In this document: piece after piece, positions 1 to 7,492 of the stretch
How the letters are laid out: every line of letters starts with the position of its first letter
Position numbering within the stretch: the stretch's first letter is position 1
DNA from: Tessaracoccus sp. SD287
GTDB lineage: Bacteria > Actinomycetota > Actinomycetes > Propionibacteriales > Propionibacteriaceae
DNA length: 46,335 bases
Direction of reading: 5' to 3'
NCBI RefSeq assembly: GCF_017355265.1
Contig: NZ_JADIJQ010000024.1
Coordinates: forward strand, 1-46,335
Notes under the pieces: model-generated
Databases searched by the model: none
What the model was told of the DNA's origin: nothing
What the model saw: only the letters and a program-made list of their open reading frames with translations
Translations under genes and position numbers: made by a program

Positions 1-570
1 CCGAACCAGCGGCGACCCGTTCCCCCTCAGCCGCCACCGATCAAGAAGCCGGGCAAGTGGTACACGTCCAAGCCTGCCGTCGGGGTCGGCGCTGGCCTGG
101 TCGGCTTGGTGATGGGGCTGGCCGGGAGCGGCGGCGGCACAGTGGCCGTCCCTGCCGCAGGCCCCACCGTCACGCTGACCGCCACCGCCTACTCCACCTC
201 GACGGCCACCGAGACGGCGACCGAGACGGCGACCGCCACCACGACCCAGATGGCGACCTTGACGGTGTCTGCCATTGCTTCCACCTCGGCGCCAGCAACA
301 ACGGTGGCACCCAAGCAGATCGCCAGCGTGCCGACGACAACCGCGCCGAGGACGACAACCGCGCCGAGGACGACTGCAGCGCCGAGGACGACAACCGCGC
401 CGAGGACCACGGCCGCGCCGAAACCGGACCCGACGACCAAAGCTGCCGACGTCTATTACGCCAACTGCACCGCGGTGAGGGCCGCCGGTGCGGCACCGAT
501 CCGCCGTGGCGAGCCCGGGTACAGCAGCAAGTTGGACAGAGATGGCGACGGGGTGGCGTGTGAGAACTGA
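1..570 (+). CDS. Excalibur-domain secreted/membrane protein (5' truncated by window edge)
   Basis: The reading frame is open from the first base, so the true start lies outside the window. The visible part has a short Pro/Lys-rich cytoplasmic stretch, one hydrophobic segment (about codons 26-42), a long Thr/Ala/Pro-rich linker and a C-terminal Excalibur calcium-binding domain of about 40 residues. That domain has the typical YYxNCxxVRAAGAAPI opening and ends in the acidic loop DRDGDGVACEN. Excalibur domains are small extracellular Ca-binding modules common in Gram-positive secreted proteins and often found with nucleases. The stop codon overlaps the start of the HNH nuclease (TGATG), so the two are probably translationally coupled. 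An anchored extracellular protein partnering the nuclease is an inference; the exact role is unknown. Confidence 0.8.
   Translation, partial: PNQRRPVPPQPPPIKKPGKWYTSKPAVGVGAGLVGLVMGLAGSGGGTVAVPAAGPTVTLTATAYSTSTATETATETATATTTQMATLTVSAIASTSAPATTVAPKQIASVPTTTAPRTTTAPRTTAAPRTTTAPRTTAAPKPDPTTKAADVYYANCTAVRAAGAAPIRRGEPGYSSKLDRDGDGVACEN
335..424 (+). repeat. Five tandem 18-nt units in the Excalibur protein linker
   Basis: Five consecutive 18-nt units run from 335 to 424. Three are identical, one differs in its middle and the last is the most diverged. They encode repeated TTxAPR hexapeptides. The unit is a multiple of three, so copy-number change would lengthen or shorten the linker without a frameshift. 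Confidence 0.8.
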
Positions 571-1391
571 TGGCTGAGAGGAACGGCCAGGCGTGGTGGC
601 AGGGTCGGTGGCTGCTCGGGATCGCAGCTGGCGTCATTGGTCTGGGGGTGGGCGCGGCAGCGATCGCGGGCCCCGCCGCCGTACCCGCACCGCAGGTGCT
701 CGAGACGGTCTCTGGTGAGGTCACTTCGACGCAGAAGCGCACGGCGGCATCGACCACCGTGGCGCCCACGGTGCTGGTCCCAGCGACCCAGACGCAGCCA
801 CGCCCGGTTGATGGAGGCAGCGCCCTGGCTGGGCTGCGTTCCCTGCCCGTGAAGGGGCGCGCACCGAAGACTGGATATGACCGGGCACAGTTCGGGCAGC
901 GCTGGTACGACCTGGACCGCAATGGCTGTGACACCCGCAATGACATCCTGCGTCGAGATCTGCAGGACGTCGAGCTGAAGCCCGGAACCCGTGACTGCGT
1001 CGTCCTGTCGGGAATGTTGCAGGACCCCTACACCGGGACGCAGATTCCGTTCGTCCGTGGCAATGCCACCTCAAGCGCCGTCCAGATCGACCACGTCGTG
1101 TCGCTGAGTGATGCGTGGCAGAAGGGTGCGCAGCAACTGGCGCCCGAGCGGCGTCAGGCATTTGCGAACGACCCGTTGAACTTGCTCGCTGTGGACGGAT
1201 CCTCGAATGCGTCGAAGGGTGACGGCGACGCCGCGACATGGCTGCCCAGGAACAAGGGCTACCGGTGCGCCTACGTGGCGCGCCAGGTGGCCGTCAAGGT
1301 GAAGTACTCGCTGTGGGTGACTGAGGCCGAACAGGCTGCGGGGGAGCGCGTCCTGGTCGCGTGCCCGAGTGAACCGTTGCCCAGCGACTGA
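570..1391 (+). CDS. Secreted HNH endonuclease family protein (DUF1524, GmrSD C-terminal-like)
   Basis: 273 residues. An N-terminal hydrophobic segment (about residues 14-34) serves as signal or anchor, followed by an Ala/Thr/Pro linker. The DUF1524 HNH domain spans about residues 85-270. Visible family marks are YDRAQFGQRW-DLDRNGCDTRNDIL, then IDHVVSLSDAW with the Asp174-His175 metal/catalytic pair, then NDPLNLLAVDG with further Asn residues, then SNASKGD and ATWLP. Cys120 and Cys143 could form a disulfide, which fits an extracellular enzyme. The ATG lies inside the preceding gene's stop (TGATG) and there is no strong ribosome site, so coupling is likely. The predicted role is a secreted nuclease; substrate and biological purpose are unknown. 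Confidence 0.88.
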   Translation: MAERNGQAWWQGRWLLGIAAGVIGLGVGAAAIAGPAAVPAPQVLETVSGEVTSTQKRTAASTTVAPTVLVPATQTQPRPVDGGSALAGLRSLPVKGRAPKTGYDRAQFGQRWYDLDRNGCDTRNDILRRDLQDVELKPGTRDCVVLSGMLQDPYTGTQIPFVRGNATSSAVQIDHVVSLSDAWQKGAQQLAPERRQAFANDPLNLLAVDGSSNASKGDGDAATWLPRNKGYRCAYVARQVAVKVKYSLWVTEAEQAAGERVLVACPSEPLPSD

Positions 1392-1431
1392 AAAATCATG
1401 GCCGAGGCTGGCGGGATCCGTGTCATTGCTG

Positions 1432-1505
1432 CCAGTTTCCGTCCCCCAGTTGGGTCCGACCCCCCTCACATGAGGGGCTGCACCCAACTGGGGGACAGAA
1501 ACTGG
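1432..1505. repeat. Long nested inverted repeat after the HNH gene
   Basis: Arms 1432-1455 and 1482-1505 are 24 nt with a single mismatch. Inside the loop a second dyad (1462-1468 with 1471-1477) can form. It lies 40 nt after the HNH stop and 87 nt before the 3' end of the opposite-strand tRNA-Pro, so it can act as a bidirectional terminator. There is no T-tract, and it is longer than a simple terminator needs to be. Confidence 0.75.
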
Positions 1506-1591
1506 GACCTGACGTGTGAGGGTGCAACTCGGGGAGCGATGGACGGCCACCACCGCTGATGTCAGCGGCGTGGTGACAAGGGATCTTGCGG

Positions 1592-1664
1592 TCGGGGCGA
1601 CAGGACTCGAACCTGCGGTCTCCTGCTCCCAAAGCAGGCGCGCTAGCCACTACGCTACGCCCCG
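1592..1664 (-). tRNA. tRNA-Pro(UGG)
   Basis: Read on the minus strand, acceptor arms CGGGGCG and CGCCCCG pair. The anticodon stem CCTGC/GCAGG closes the 7-nt loop TTTGGGA, giving anticodon TGG (decodes CCA and related Pro codons). The T-arm GGTTCGAGTCC is standard. The discriminator is A and a full CCA is not encoded. Confidence 0.93.
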
Positions 1665-1923
1665 ATGCCGCCGGGCCATTGACCTGACGACATCGCCCAC
1701 CCTACTGGACGTTGACCCGTGGTCGGCACCACGCCGACTCGCGTAGCCGACCACCGCGGCACCACCGACGACCTCCGCTGCCCGATCTGACCATCACCGT
1801 GGAACCTCCACCGTGGAGGATCGGTACTCACCCAGCACGTGCGCCCAGCCGGGAATGGGTGGACACTGCAGGTAGGGGTGTGAGTGACCCTGCAGCGGAC
1901 CAAGGCCAAGAGGGGAGATCGCA

Positions 1924-2535
1924 GTGCGATCCAGGACATTGGTGTTGCCTGCCCTCGCCGTGGCAGCGGCCGAGAGCTATCGCCGATGGTGGCGTCCGTG
2001 GTAGTTGCGGTGGGGGGCTTCCGATGAGGAAGTTGCCCGATCGATGCCTGGCGACGAGGTGGTGGTGGTGCCGTCATTCAATGCCACCCGCGCCATTTCC
2101 ATCGGGGCGCGGCCCGAGGACATCTATCCGTGGCTGGTCCAGATGGGTGTGTCCCGCGCGGGTTGGTACAGCTACGACCTGCTGGACAACCTCGGTCGAC
2201 CGAGCGCCGAGGTCATCCATCCTGAGTACCAGTCCATCCAGATCGGTGACGTGGTGCCGATGAGTCCTGACGGCACGCAGGGCATGCGGGTGCTCGGGTT
2301 CGAGAAGGACCGGTGGCTGCTCTGGTGGGACAACAAGGGCGACAGCACCTGGGTCTGGGACATCCATGCGGCCGGGGACGGGTCCTCCCGGCTCGTGAGC
2401 CGGGTTCGGATGAAGTATCGCTGGCTCTCACCCAGCATTCTGTTCAGCCTCCTGGTGGAGTTCTTCGACTTCGCCATGATGAGGCGTGCGATGGTGGGCA
2501 TCAAGCAGAGGGCTGAAGCTGCGCCACAGCCGTGA
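1924..2535 (+). pseudogene. SRPBCC-family protein interrupted by an in-frame amber codon
   Basis: A GTG at 1924 is preceded by a good ribosome site (GGGGAG, 1912-1917). It opens a frame that reads a short hydrophobic N-terminus ending in RRWWRPW, hits TAG at 2002 (codon 27), and continues in the same frame as LRWGASDEEV and on for about 175 residues to TGA at 2533. The body matches polyketide-cyclase/SRPBCC-type proteins: RAISIGARPEDIYPWLVQMG, then GWYSYDLLDN near the start of the fold and a hydrophobic C-terminal helix. The segment on both sides of the TAG belongs together (RPWxLRWGA), so one nonsense change from a Trp, Gln or Tyr codon explains it. A TTG directly after the TAG could allow weak restart, giving a 176-residue protein. 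It could be a strain-specific pseudogene or a sequence error. Confidence 0.72.
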
Positions 2536-2701
2536 ATTGCTCTTCCCATCACCCCGACCGCTTGGTCAACGTCCTCGACGACGTCCACATGATCGTCTCA
2601 CCGGAGGTTCAGGCGTCGGACGACCCGAGCCGGTGACACCACGCGAAGCTCATCCACGAGTTGAGCGTGGCCGACGGCCCTGGTGCCTTGTCGGACGCTT
2701 G

Positions 2702-4072
2702 TCAGGGCTGGATGTTCTGGTTGAGGTGGAACAGGTTGTCGGGGTCGTACAGACGCTTGACCTCACGCAGACGGTCGTAGTTGGTGCCGTAGTTCGCGGC
2801 AACCTTTGACTGGTCATCGGCCGAGGCGAAGTTGACGTACCCGCCAGGTTCGGAGTGTGGTGCAATCGCGGCGTAGTAGTCGCGCACCCACTGCGTGTTG
2901 GCGTCGTTGTCCGCGGCATCCGGCCACATGCCGGCGATCACCATCGCGTACTTGGCGCCCCGGTGTCCGAAAGCAGTCGCGTCGGCGGCCACGTCATGGC
3001 AGGCTCCGTTGATCGGGTACAGGTGGACGGTGGAATTGACCACCGGAACCCTCGGTCCGTGCTCCATGTGGGCGCCGATCATGTCGGTCGACAGATCAGA
3101 GGCATACGTCGCCTTCCAGTAGTGCTGCAGCCCACGGGGCACCAGGCCGTCAAAGGCACTGTTGAGGGCCGGATAGGGCATCGACCCCACGTGCTCGGCC
3201 ACGGGTGCCGCCACCTCGCGGAAGCGCTGCAGTACCGCCTCGCCGTCGGCGGCCGAGCCCGTCCAGCAGGAGATGAGCGCCAAGAAGGGTTCGCCCACCC
3301 GGTTCTCGGGCACGAAGGGAAGGGGAGGGGCGATCTGGAAGGCAGGGAAGCCCCCGTACTCGCGTGGCGCGTTCTCGATGAACTCGTTGAAGTAGGCGAG
3401 CAGGGCGGGCCCGTCGGACAGTTCGAAGAACATCGGCCCGCCGTAGATCTGGTCCACGGGATGCAGGCGAAAGGTGAACTCGGTGACGACCCCGAAGTTG
3501 CCGCCCCCGCCCCTCAGGGCCCAGAACAGGTTGGGATGCTCGTCCGCGCTGGCGGTCAGGGTGGTCCCGTCCGCAGTGACGACCTGGGCCGAGAGCAGAT
3601 TGTCACAGGACAAACCGTGGGCGCGGGCGAGGTAGCCGATACCTCCGCCCAGGGTGAGTCCACCCACTCCGGTGGTGGAGATGATGCCTCCCGTGGTGGC
3701 TCGACCCACCGCGCCGGTCGCCTCGTTGAACTGTCCCCAGGTCGCCCCGCCGCCCACGCGGGCGCTGTCACCATTCTGGTCGACGGTCACCACCGACAGT
3801 CCCGCGAGGTCGACGACCAGGGCATCGTCGGCCGTCCCGAAACCCGGCACGCTGTGCGAGCCACCGCGCACGGCGAGCTCGGTGCCGGTCTCGTGGGCGT
3901 GCCTGACCACGGCAGCCACGTCGTCAGGGGTCCGGCAGGACACGACGGCAGCGGGCCGCCGGTCGATCATGAAGTTGTAGACCTGCCGGGCTTCGTCATA
4001 GCCGGGGTCGCCCGGAGTGGATACCGGGCCGGTCACAGAGTCCCGAAGGGCCTGGATTGTCAGTGCGTTCAT
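2702..4072 (-). CDS. FAD-binding oxidoreductase, PCMH/berberine-bridge (BBE) family
   Basis: 456 residues. The start is ATG at 4072, chosen because GGGAGGT lies 4 nt upstream. A PCMH-type FAD domain spans about residues 35-210 with VRGGSHSVPGFG. His73 matches the histidine that binds FAD covalently in this family. The second attachment Cys of bicovalent members is replaced: the segment reads GGIISTTGVGGLTLGGG. This gene therefore looks like a mono-covalent (6-hydroxy-D-nicotine oxidase-like) type. The C-terminal BBE domain ends with NYDRLREVKRLYDPDNLF. Family members oxidise alcohols, sugars or amines with O2; the substrate here is unknown. A flavin reductase-like gene lies upstream on the same strand, separated by 326 nt. 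Confidence 0.9.
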   Translation of the reverse strand: MNALTIQALRDSVTGPVSTPGDPGYDEARQVYNFMIDRRPAAVVSCRTPDDVAAVVRHAHETGTELAVRGGSHSVPGFGTADDALVVDLAGLSVVTVDQNGDSARVGGGATWGQFNEATGAVGRATTGGIISTTGVGGLTLGGGIGYLARAHGLSCDNLLSAQVVTADGTTLTASADEHPNLFWALRGGGGNFGVVTEFTFRLHPVDQIYGGPMFFELSDGPALLAYFNEFIENAPREYGGFPAFQIAPPLPFVPENRVGEPFLALISCWTGSAADGEAVLQRFREVAAPVAEHVGSMPYPALNSAFDGLVPRGLQHYWKATYASDLSTDMIGAHMEHGPRVPVVNSTVHLYPINGACHDVAADATAFGHRGAKYAMVIAGMWPDAADNDANTQWVRDYYAAIAPHSEPGGYVNFASADDQSKVAANYGTNYDRLREVKRLYDPDNLFHLNQNIQP

Positions 4073-4398
4073 GACACCTCCCAATGAGCATCGAGCCCAC
4101 CGCGATGGGCTGAGGCATGGCCCGACCTCGATTACGAACTGGAGGTCACAGAGCCGGGGTATCGGCGAAACCGCTGCACGCTGGGCAGGACCACACCGCT
4201 GGGCAGGATTCGGCGGACATCATGCGGGGCGGCCACAGGCCACGGCCTGGTGCGATCAACGGCAGCGGTCCGGCGGCGCCCCAGTCCACGCCGTACCACC
4301 GGACACCAGTATCCTCCGGCCGCCGCCGGGCTACAAGGGATGCTGCGCACCCGCGAGTTGCCCGAGCAGGGTCGCTCCTCCCGTGCGTCGCTGCTCCG
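4073..4398. other. 326-nt intergenic region upstream of the FAD oxidase
   Basis: No convincing gene is seen on either strand. Next to the oxidase ribosome site is a small perfect dyad, AGCCCA-6 nt-TGGGCT (4094-4111), which could be an operator. I see no clear promoter boxes. Short open frames here have no recognisable motif. Confidence 0.4.
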
Positions 4399-5007
4399 CT
4401 ATTTTGGGCGTCGCAGGTCGAAACGCTGGTCCGCGCTGATCCCGAAGTAGGCCGTCGGCCCGCCACCGCGAAGGACGGGCTCGGCGCTGGCGGTGTCGTA
4501 CACCCCCTCGATCAGGTACCGGTCGTCGATGTGCACGGCGACCACCTCGCCGATGGTCAGCCATGCCGTCGTCGAGTGGCCTGACGCGTCACGCAGGTTG
4601 ATCAGCTCGCTGAGTCGGCACTCGAATGACACCGGCGAGGCGGCCACCCGCGGGGTGTCGATCTCGACGGAGTCGGCGGACTGCAGCCCGGCCCGGTCGA
4701 ACTCGTCGACGTCGTCGGTGGTCGAGGTCGCGTTCATCTGGGCTGCGAGTGGGCGGGTGACGAGGTTCCAGGTGAACTCGCCGGTCGCCTCGATGTTCGC
4801 CACGGTGTGCTTGGGTTCGGTGCTGGAGAAGCCCACCAGCGGCGGGGTGTAGTTGAAGGCGTTGAAAAAGCTGTAGGGGGCGAGATTGCGCCGCCCGTCC
4901 GCGCTCAGCGTCGCGATCCAGCCAATCGGCCTCGGCGCCACGAGTGCGTTGAAGGGGTCGTGGGCCAGGCGGTGGCCTTCGGACGGGCGGTAGAAGTGGG
5001 TCCCCAT
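4399..5007 (-). CDS. Flavin reductase family protein (FMN-binding split barrel)
   Basis: 202 residues. The start is ATG at 5007 (MGTHFYRP), because the flavin-binding core begins right after it and the frame upstream shows no conserved sequence. Typical features are FNALVAPRPIGWIATLSADG, then NLAPYSFFNAFNYTPPLVGFSS and HTVANIEATGEFTWNLV, the standard pattern of the FMN-binding split-barrel family (residues about 10-170). It ends in TAG. Members reduce flavin with NAD(P)H or carry FMN as an oxidoreductase; the precise partner is not visible. It is divergent from the DUF427 gene, with a 52-nt gap that must hold both start regions. Confidence 0.88.
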   Translation of the reverse strand: MGTHFYRPSEGHRLAHDPFNALVAPRPIGWIATLSADGRRNLAPYSFFNAFNYTPPLVGFSSTEPKHTVANIEATGEFTWNLVTRPLAAQMNATSTTDDVDEFDRAGLQSADSVEIDTPRVAASPVSFECRLSELINLRDASGHSTTAWLTIGEVVAVHIDDRYLIEGVYDTASAEPVLRGGGPTAYFGISADQRFDLRRPK

Positions 5008-5059
5008 GGGGACAGTCTGCCGTCTCGACACCGCGCCTGGTCGGGGGTGACACTGGGGC

Positions 5060-5893
5060 ATGGCGACTGAGATGAGCACGCTGTTCTTCAGCGCGATCGG
5101 GGACCTGCGGGTCCACCCGGTCCGCAAGTGGATCCGCGCCACCGTGGGCAGCCGCACCGTCGTCGACACTCGCCGGGCCAGGCTGGTCTGGGAACCTCGC
5201 CGCGTGGTCGCGTCCTACGCTGTCCCCGAGGACGATCTCGCCGGGACACTCGCACCGGCGTCGGCGCCGGGGACGCCGGCAACCGAGCGGCCGGTGTCGT
5301 TGGAGGAGGGGCCGCCGGTCCTCGATCCGAGCACTCCGTTCGCCGCCCACACGGCCGCGGGCACGACGCTGAGCATCCGCACACCGGACGGCGACCTGCC
5401 GGTGGCCGCCTTCCGACCTGATGACCCTGACCTGGCCGGCTACGTGATCCTTGACTGGGCCGCCTTCAGCCAGTGGTACGAGGAGGACGAACCGGTGATG
5501 GGTCACCCGCACGACCCGTTCGACCGGATTGACTGCCTGCGCTCCAGCCGACGCGTCCAGATCGGCAGCCAGGGCGTCATCCTGGCCGACAGCACCCGGC
5601 CGACCCTGCTCTTCGAGACGCCGCTGCCCACCCGGTTCTACCTGCCCCGCGAGGACGTCGCCCTCGACCTGCTCGAGCGCAGCGAGACGCAGACGGTGTG
5701 CGCCTACAAGGGACGGGCGTCCTACTGGTCGGCCCACGTCGGTGACACGGTGCTGGACGACATCGCGTGGACCTATCCGGACCCGCTCCACGATGCAGCC
5801 CCGGTTCGTGACCTCATTGCCTTCTTCACCGAACGCCTCGACCTCACCCTTGACGGGGTGCTCCAGCCGCGACCATCGACCCCGTGGTCCTGA
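5060..5893 (+). CDS. DUF427 domain-containing protein (two-domain form)
   Basis: 277 residues. An N-terminal half (about residues 15-150) contains VWEPRRVVASYAVPEDDL and resembles a diverged DUF427 unit. A clear DUF427 domain covers about residues 165-265 with RRVQIGSQGVILADSTRPTL, then LPTRFYLPREDV and the signature CAYKGRASYWS. DUF427 proteins are small beta-rich proteins of unknown biochemical function, widespread in actinobacteria, and often present as tandem domains as here. An alternative start is the Met at 5072. The flavin reductase-like gene is divergent. Confidence 0.88.
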   Translation: MATEMSTLFFSAIGDLRVHPVRKWIRATVGSRTVVDTRRARLVWEPRRVVASYAVPEDDLAGTLAPASAPGTPATERPVSLEEGPPVLDPSTPFAAHTAAGTTLSIRTPDGDLPVAAFRPDDPDLAGYVILDWAAFSQWYEEDEPVMGHPHDPFDRIDCLRSSRRVQIGSQGVILADSTRPTLLFETPLPTRFYLPREDVALDLLERSETQTVCAYKGRASYWSAHVGDTVLDDIAWTYPDPLHDAAPVRDLIAFFTERLDLTLDGVLQPRPSTPWS

Positions 5894-5965
5894 AATGACC
5901 GGTGACCAGCCGAGAAGAACGTGAAAACCTGACTCCGACCGCTGACCGGCAACACATCTCGGGTC

Positions 5966-5971
5966 TACGAT
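5966..5971 (+). promoter_or_regulatory. -10 box for an apparent leaderless CBS-domain mRNA
   Basis: TACGAT is 5 nt before the ATG at 5977, which is the spacing expected if transcription starts on or next to the A of the start codon. No good -35 box is seen. Confidence 0.45.
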
Positions 5972-5976
5972 CAGAC

Positions 5977-6399
5977 ATGCGCATCGACGAGGTGGTCCGC
6001 CGCAAGGGACATGAGGTTGTCACGATCCGCTCTGACGCAACGATCGCCGAACTCCTCGACCTGCTCGAGGAGCGTCGGATCGGGGCGGTGGTGGTCTCCG
6101 ATACCGACGGGCAGATCGACGGCATCGTCTCCGAACGCGACCTGGTCCCGCTGGTCCGCCAGGACGGTGCTGGTGCCCGCCTGGTCTCGGAGGTGATGAC
6201 CCGCGAGGTCTACACCTGTGGTCCGCACGAACAACTCGAGGACATCGCCCGCACCATGACCGATCGACGCGTCCGGCACCTTCCGGTGGTCCAGGACGGA
6301 CGGATGGTGGCGATCGTGTCCATCGGCGACGTGGTCAAGCACCGCCTCGACGAGTTGCAGACCGAGCGCGACCAGCTCGAGGGCTACGTGCGCGGTTGA
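5977..6399 (+). CDS. CBS-pair domain protein
   Basis: 140 residues made almost entirely of two CBS domains (about 6-58 and 72-126): ATIAELLDLLEERRIGAVVV, then SERDLVPLV, then VSEVMTREVYTCGPHEQLED and DRRVRHLPVVQDGRMVAIVS. Stand-alone CBS pairs bind adenosine ligands (AMP, ATP, SAM) and act as energy sensors; the target here is unknown. I prefer the ATG at 5977 over a GTG at 5902 because it fits the TACGAT box and the conserved domain start. The 3' end overlaps the convergent gene by 16 nt. Confidence 0.88.
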   Translation: MRIDEVVRRKGHEVVTIRSDATIAELLDLLEERRIGAVVVSDTDGQIDGIVSERDLVPLVRQDGAGARLVSEVMTREVYTCGPHEQLEDIARTMTDRRVRHLPVVQDGRMVAIVSIGDVVKHRLDELQTERDQLEGYVRG

Positions 6400-7169
6400 T
6401 CCCCCGGGGGCTGCAGCGGACGGGGCGGTTGCTGCCTGTTCCCGCCGATGTCCTCGACGGCCTTGTTCAGCCCCCGCGCCGCCTTCTTGCCCCAGGCACC
6501 GAGCCAGGCCGTGTTCTCGCCACCGAAGCCCTGGCGCAGACGTTCCCCGGGGGTCAGTTCCAGCGAATCGGTGATCTTCAGGGCGGCGGGGACAAAGGCG
6601 CGGGCGTCCCCCGACGACAGCACCCGGATGGCGCGTGCCGTCCACTCACCGAAGTCACCGCCGCCGGTCCAGGCAATGACCACCACCGACCTCGTCACGT
6701 CGCCCTCGGTATAGGTCGCCGACACCTCCGCGGCGCTGTCCCAGGTGAAATTGATGGCCCCGTCCTCGCGGAGGGCACGCATGTGGGTCTGCATTGACTC
6801 CGACGCCGCCTGGTGGGTGATCCGGAAGTCCGGTTTCTGGCCCAGGTTGAACGTGAGATAGTTCTGGGCCCACTGCTCTGCGGGGGCGGCGGCCATCACC
6901 GCCGCGCCGGGCCGCGCCGGGGCCCCGGGCACCACGAAGTCGGGAATGTCGGGATCGGCCGTGATGATCGTGGTGGCACCGTCGGGGCTGCCGGTGACCG
7001 CCCAGCGTACGACGCTGGCCGGGCCGGTCTGGCGCTGCTGCAGGTCACGGAACCAGCCGCGCGGCACGACCACGGTGAACACATTGCCGGGGCTGGTGAC
7101 CAGTTCCCAGGCGTGCGGGTTGTCCGTCGGTGGGGGACCGGTGGGGTACAGCGGCGGTTGCGTGGTCAT
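6384..7169 (-). CDS. Unrecognised protein, conserved-looking, about 261 residues
   Basis: I do not recognise this family. The start is ATG at 7169 (MTTQPPLYPTGPPP), giving a Pro-rich N-terminus with no signal peptide. A middle region rich in beta-type sequence (about residues 20-215) includes SPGNVFTVVVPRGWFRDL and IIAWTGG-like strands; the pattern is reminiscent of actinobacterial PsbP/LpqN-like folds, but this is only an impression. The C-terminus is basic (GAWGKKAARGLNKAV) and then Pro-rich. It ends in TAG inside the 3' end of the CBS gene (16-nt convergent overlap). It is divergent from the multicopper oxidase. Confidence 0.7.
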   Translation of the reverse strand: MTTQPPLYPTGPPPTDNPHAWELVTSPGNVFTVVVPRGWFRDLQQRQTGPASVVRWAVTGSPDGATTIITADPDIPDFVVPGAPARPGAAVMAAAPAEQWAQNYLTFNLGQKPDFRITHQAASESMQTHMRALREDGAINFTWDSAAEVSATYTEGDVTRSVVVIAWTGGGDFGEWTARAIRVLSSGDARAFVPAALKITDSLELTPGERLRQGFGGENTAWLGAWGKKAARGLNKAVEDIGGNRQQPPRPLQPPGDQPRT

Positions 7170-7492
7170 GGCGTCTCTTCGGCGAGCGGTGGATGTCCCG
7201 GGGGTACCTGCGGTGGACACAGCATCACCCATGCTCGCCACGAAAGCCAGAGCCGGGCGCGCGGGCGGTCCGGCCGAGCGCGCCCACCACGGCCCTACAA
7301 ATGCCCCTCACACGTCATGGTGTGACATTTCTCACGTTTTGCGGAGGTGCTTGAACAATGCATTTCATGATTGCGAGATCAATCATAATTCGGTTATTTA
7401 ACTCTGTTGATTCTATTGCTCTCAGGTATGCCTCTCATTAGTTTTGACCTGGTGGCACATCGCCGTGCCACGATCAAGTGGGAGGAACCACC
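7170..7492 (+). promoter_or_regulatory. AT-rich regulatory region upstream of the multicopper oxidase
   Basis: This 323-nt region changes from GC-rich to markedly AT-rich from about 7320. It contains a GGGCGCGC/GCGCGCCC hairpin (7255-7285) and two operator-like perfect dyads: TCACAC-6-GTGTGA (7308-7325) and ATGATTG-6-CAATCAT (7367-7386). A possible promoter is TTGCGA (7371-7376), 17 nt, TTATTT (7394-7399), so the second dyad would overlap the -35 box and could serve as a repressor site. I see no CsoR-type copper operator. The ribosome site GGAGG (7481-7485) lies 7 nt before the chosen ATG. Confidence 0.45.

Noticed and set aside
335-424. Regular short repeats considered as CRISPR
   Set aside because: The units are contiguous without spacers and encode an in-frame Thr/Ala/Pro linker.
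1712-2263. Alternative plus-strand frame of 183 codons over the tRNA-SRPBCC gap
   Set aside because: It overlaps the SRPBCC gene in another frame and its translation has no recognisable pattern.
2702-4072. Bicovalent (His plus Cys) FAD attachment in the oxidase
   Set aside because: His73 is present, but the segment that should hold the second attachment Cys reads GGIISTTGVGG; the Cys in GLSCDNLL is displaced too far along.
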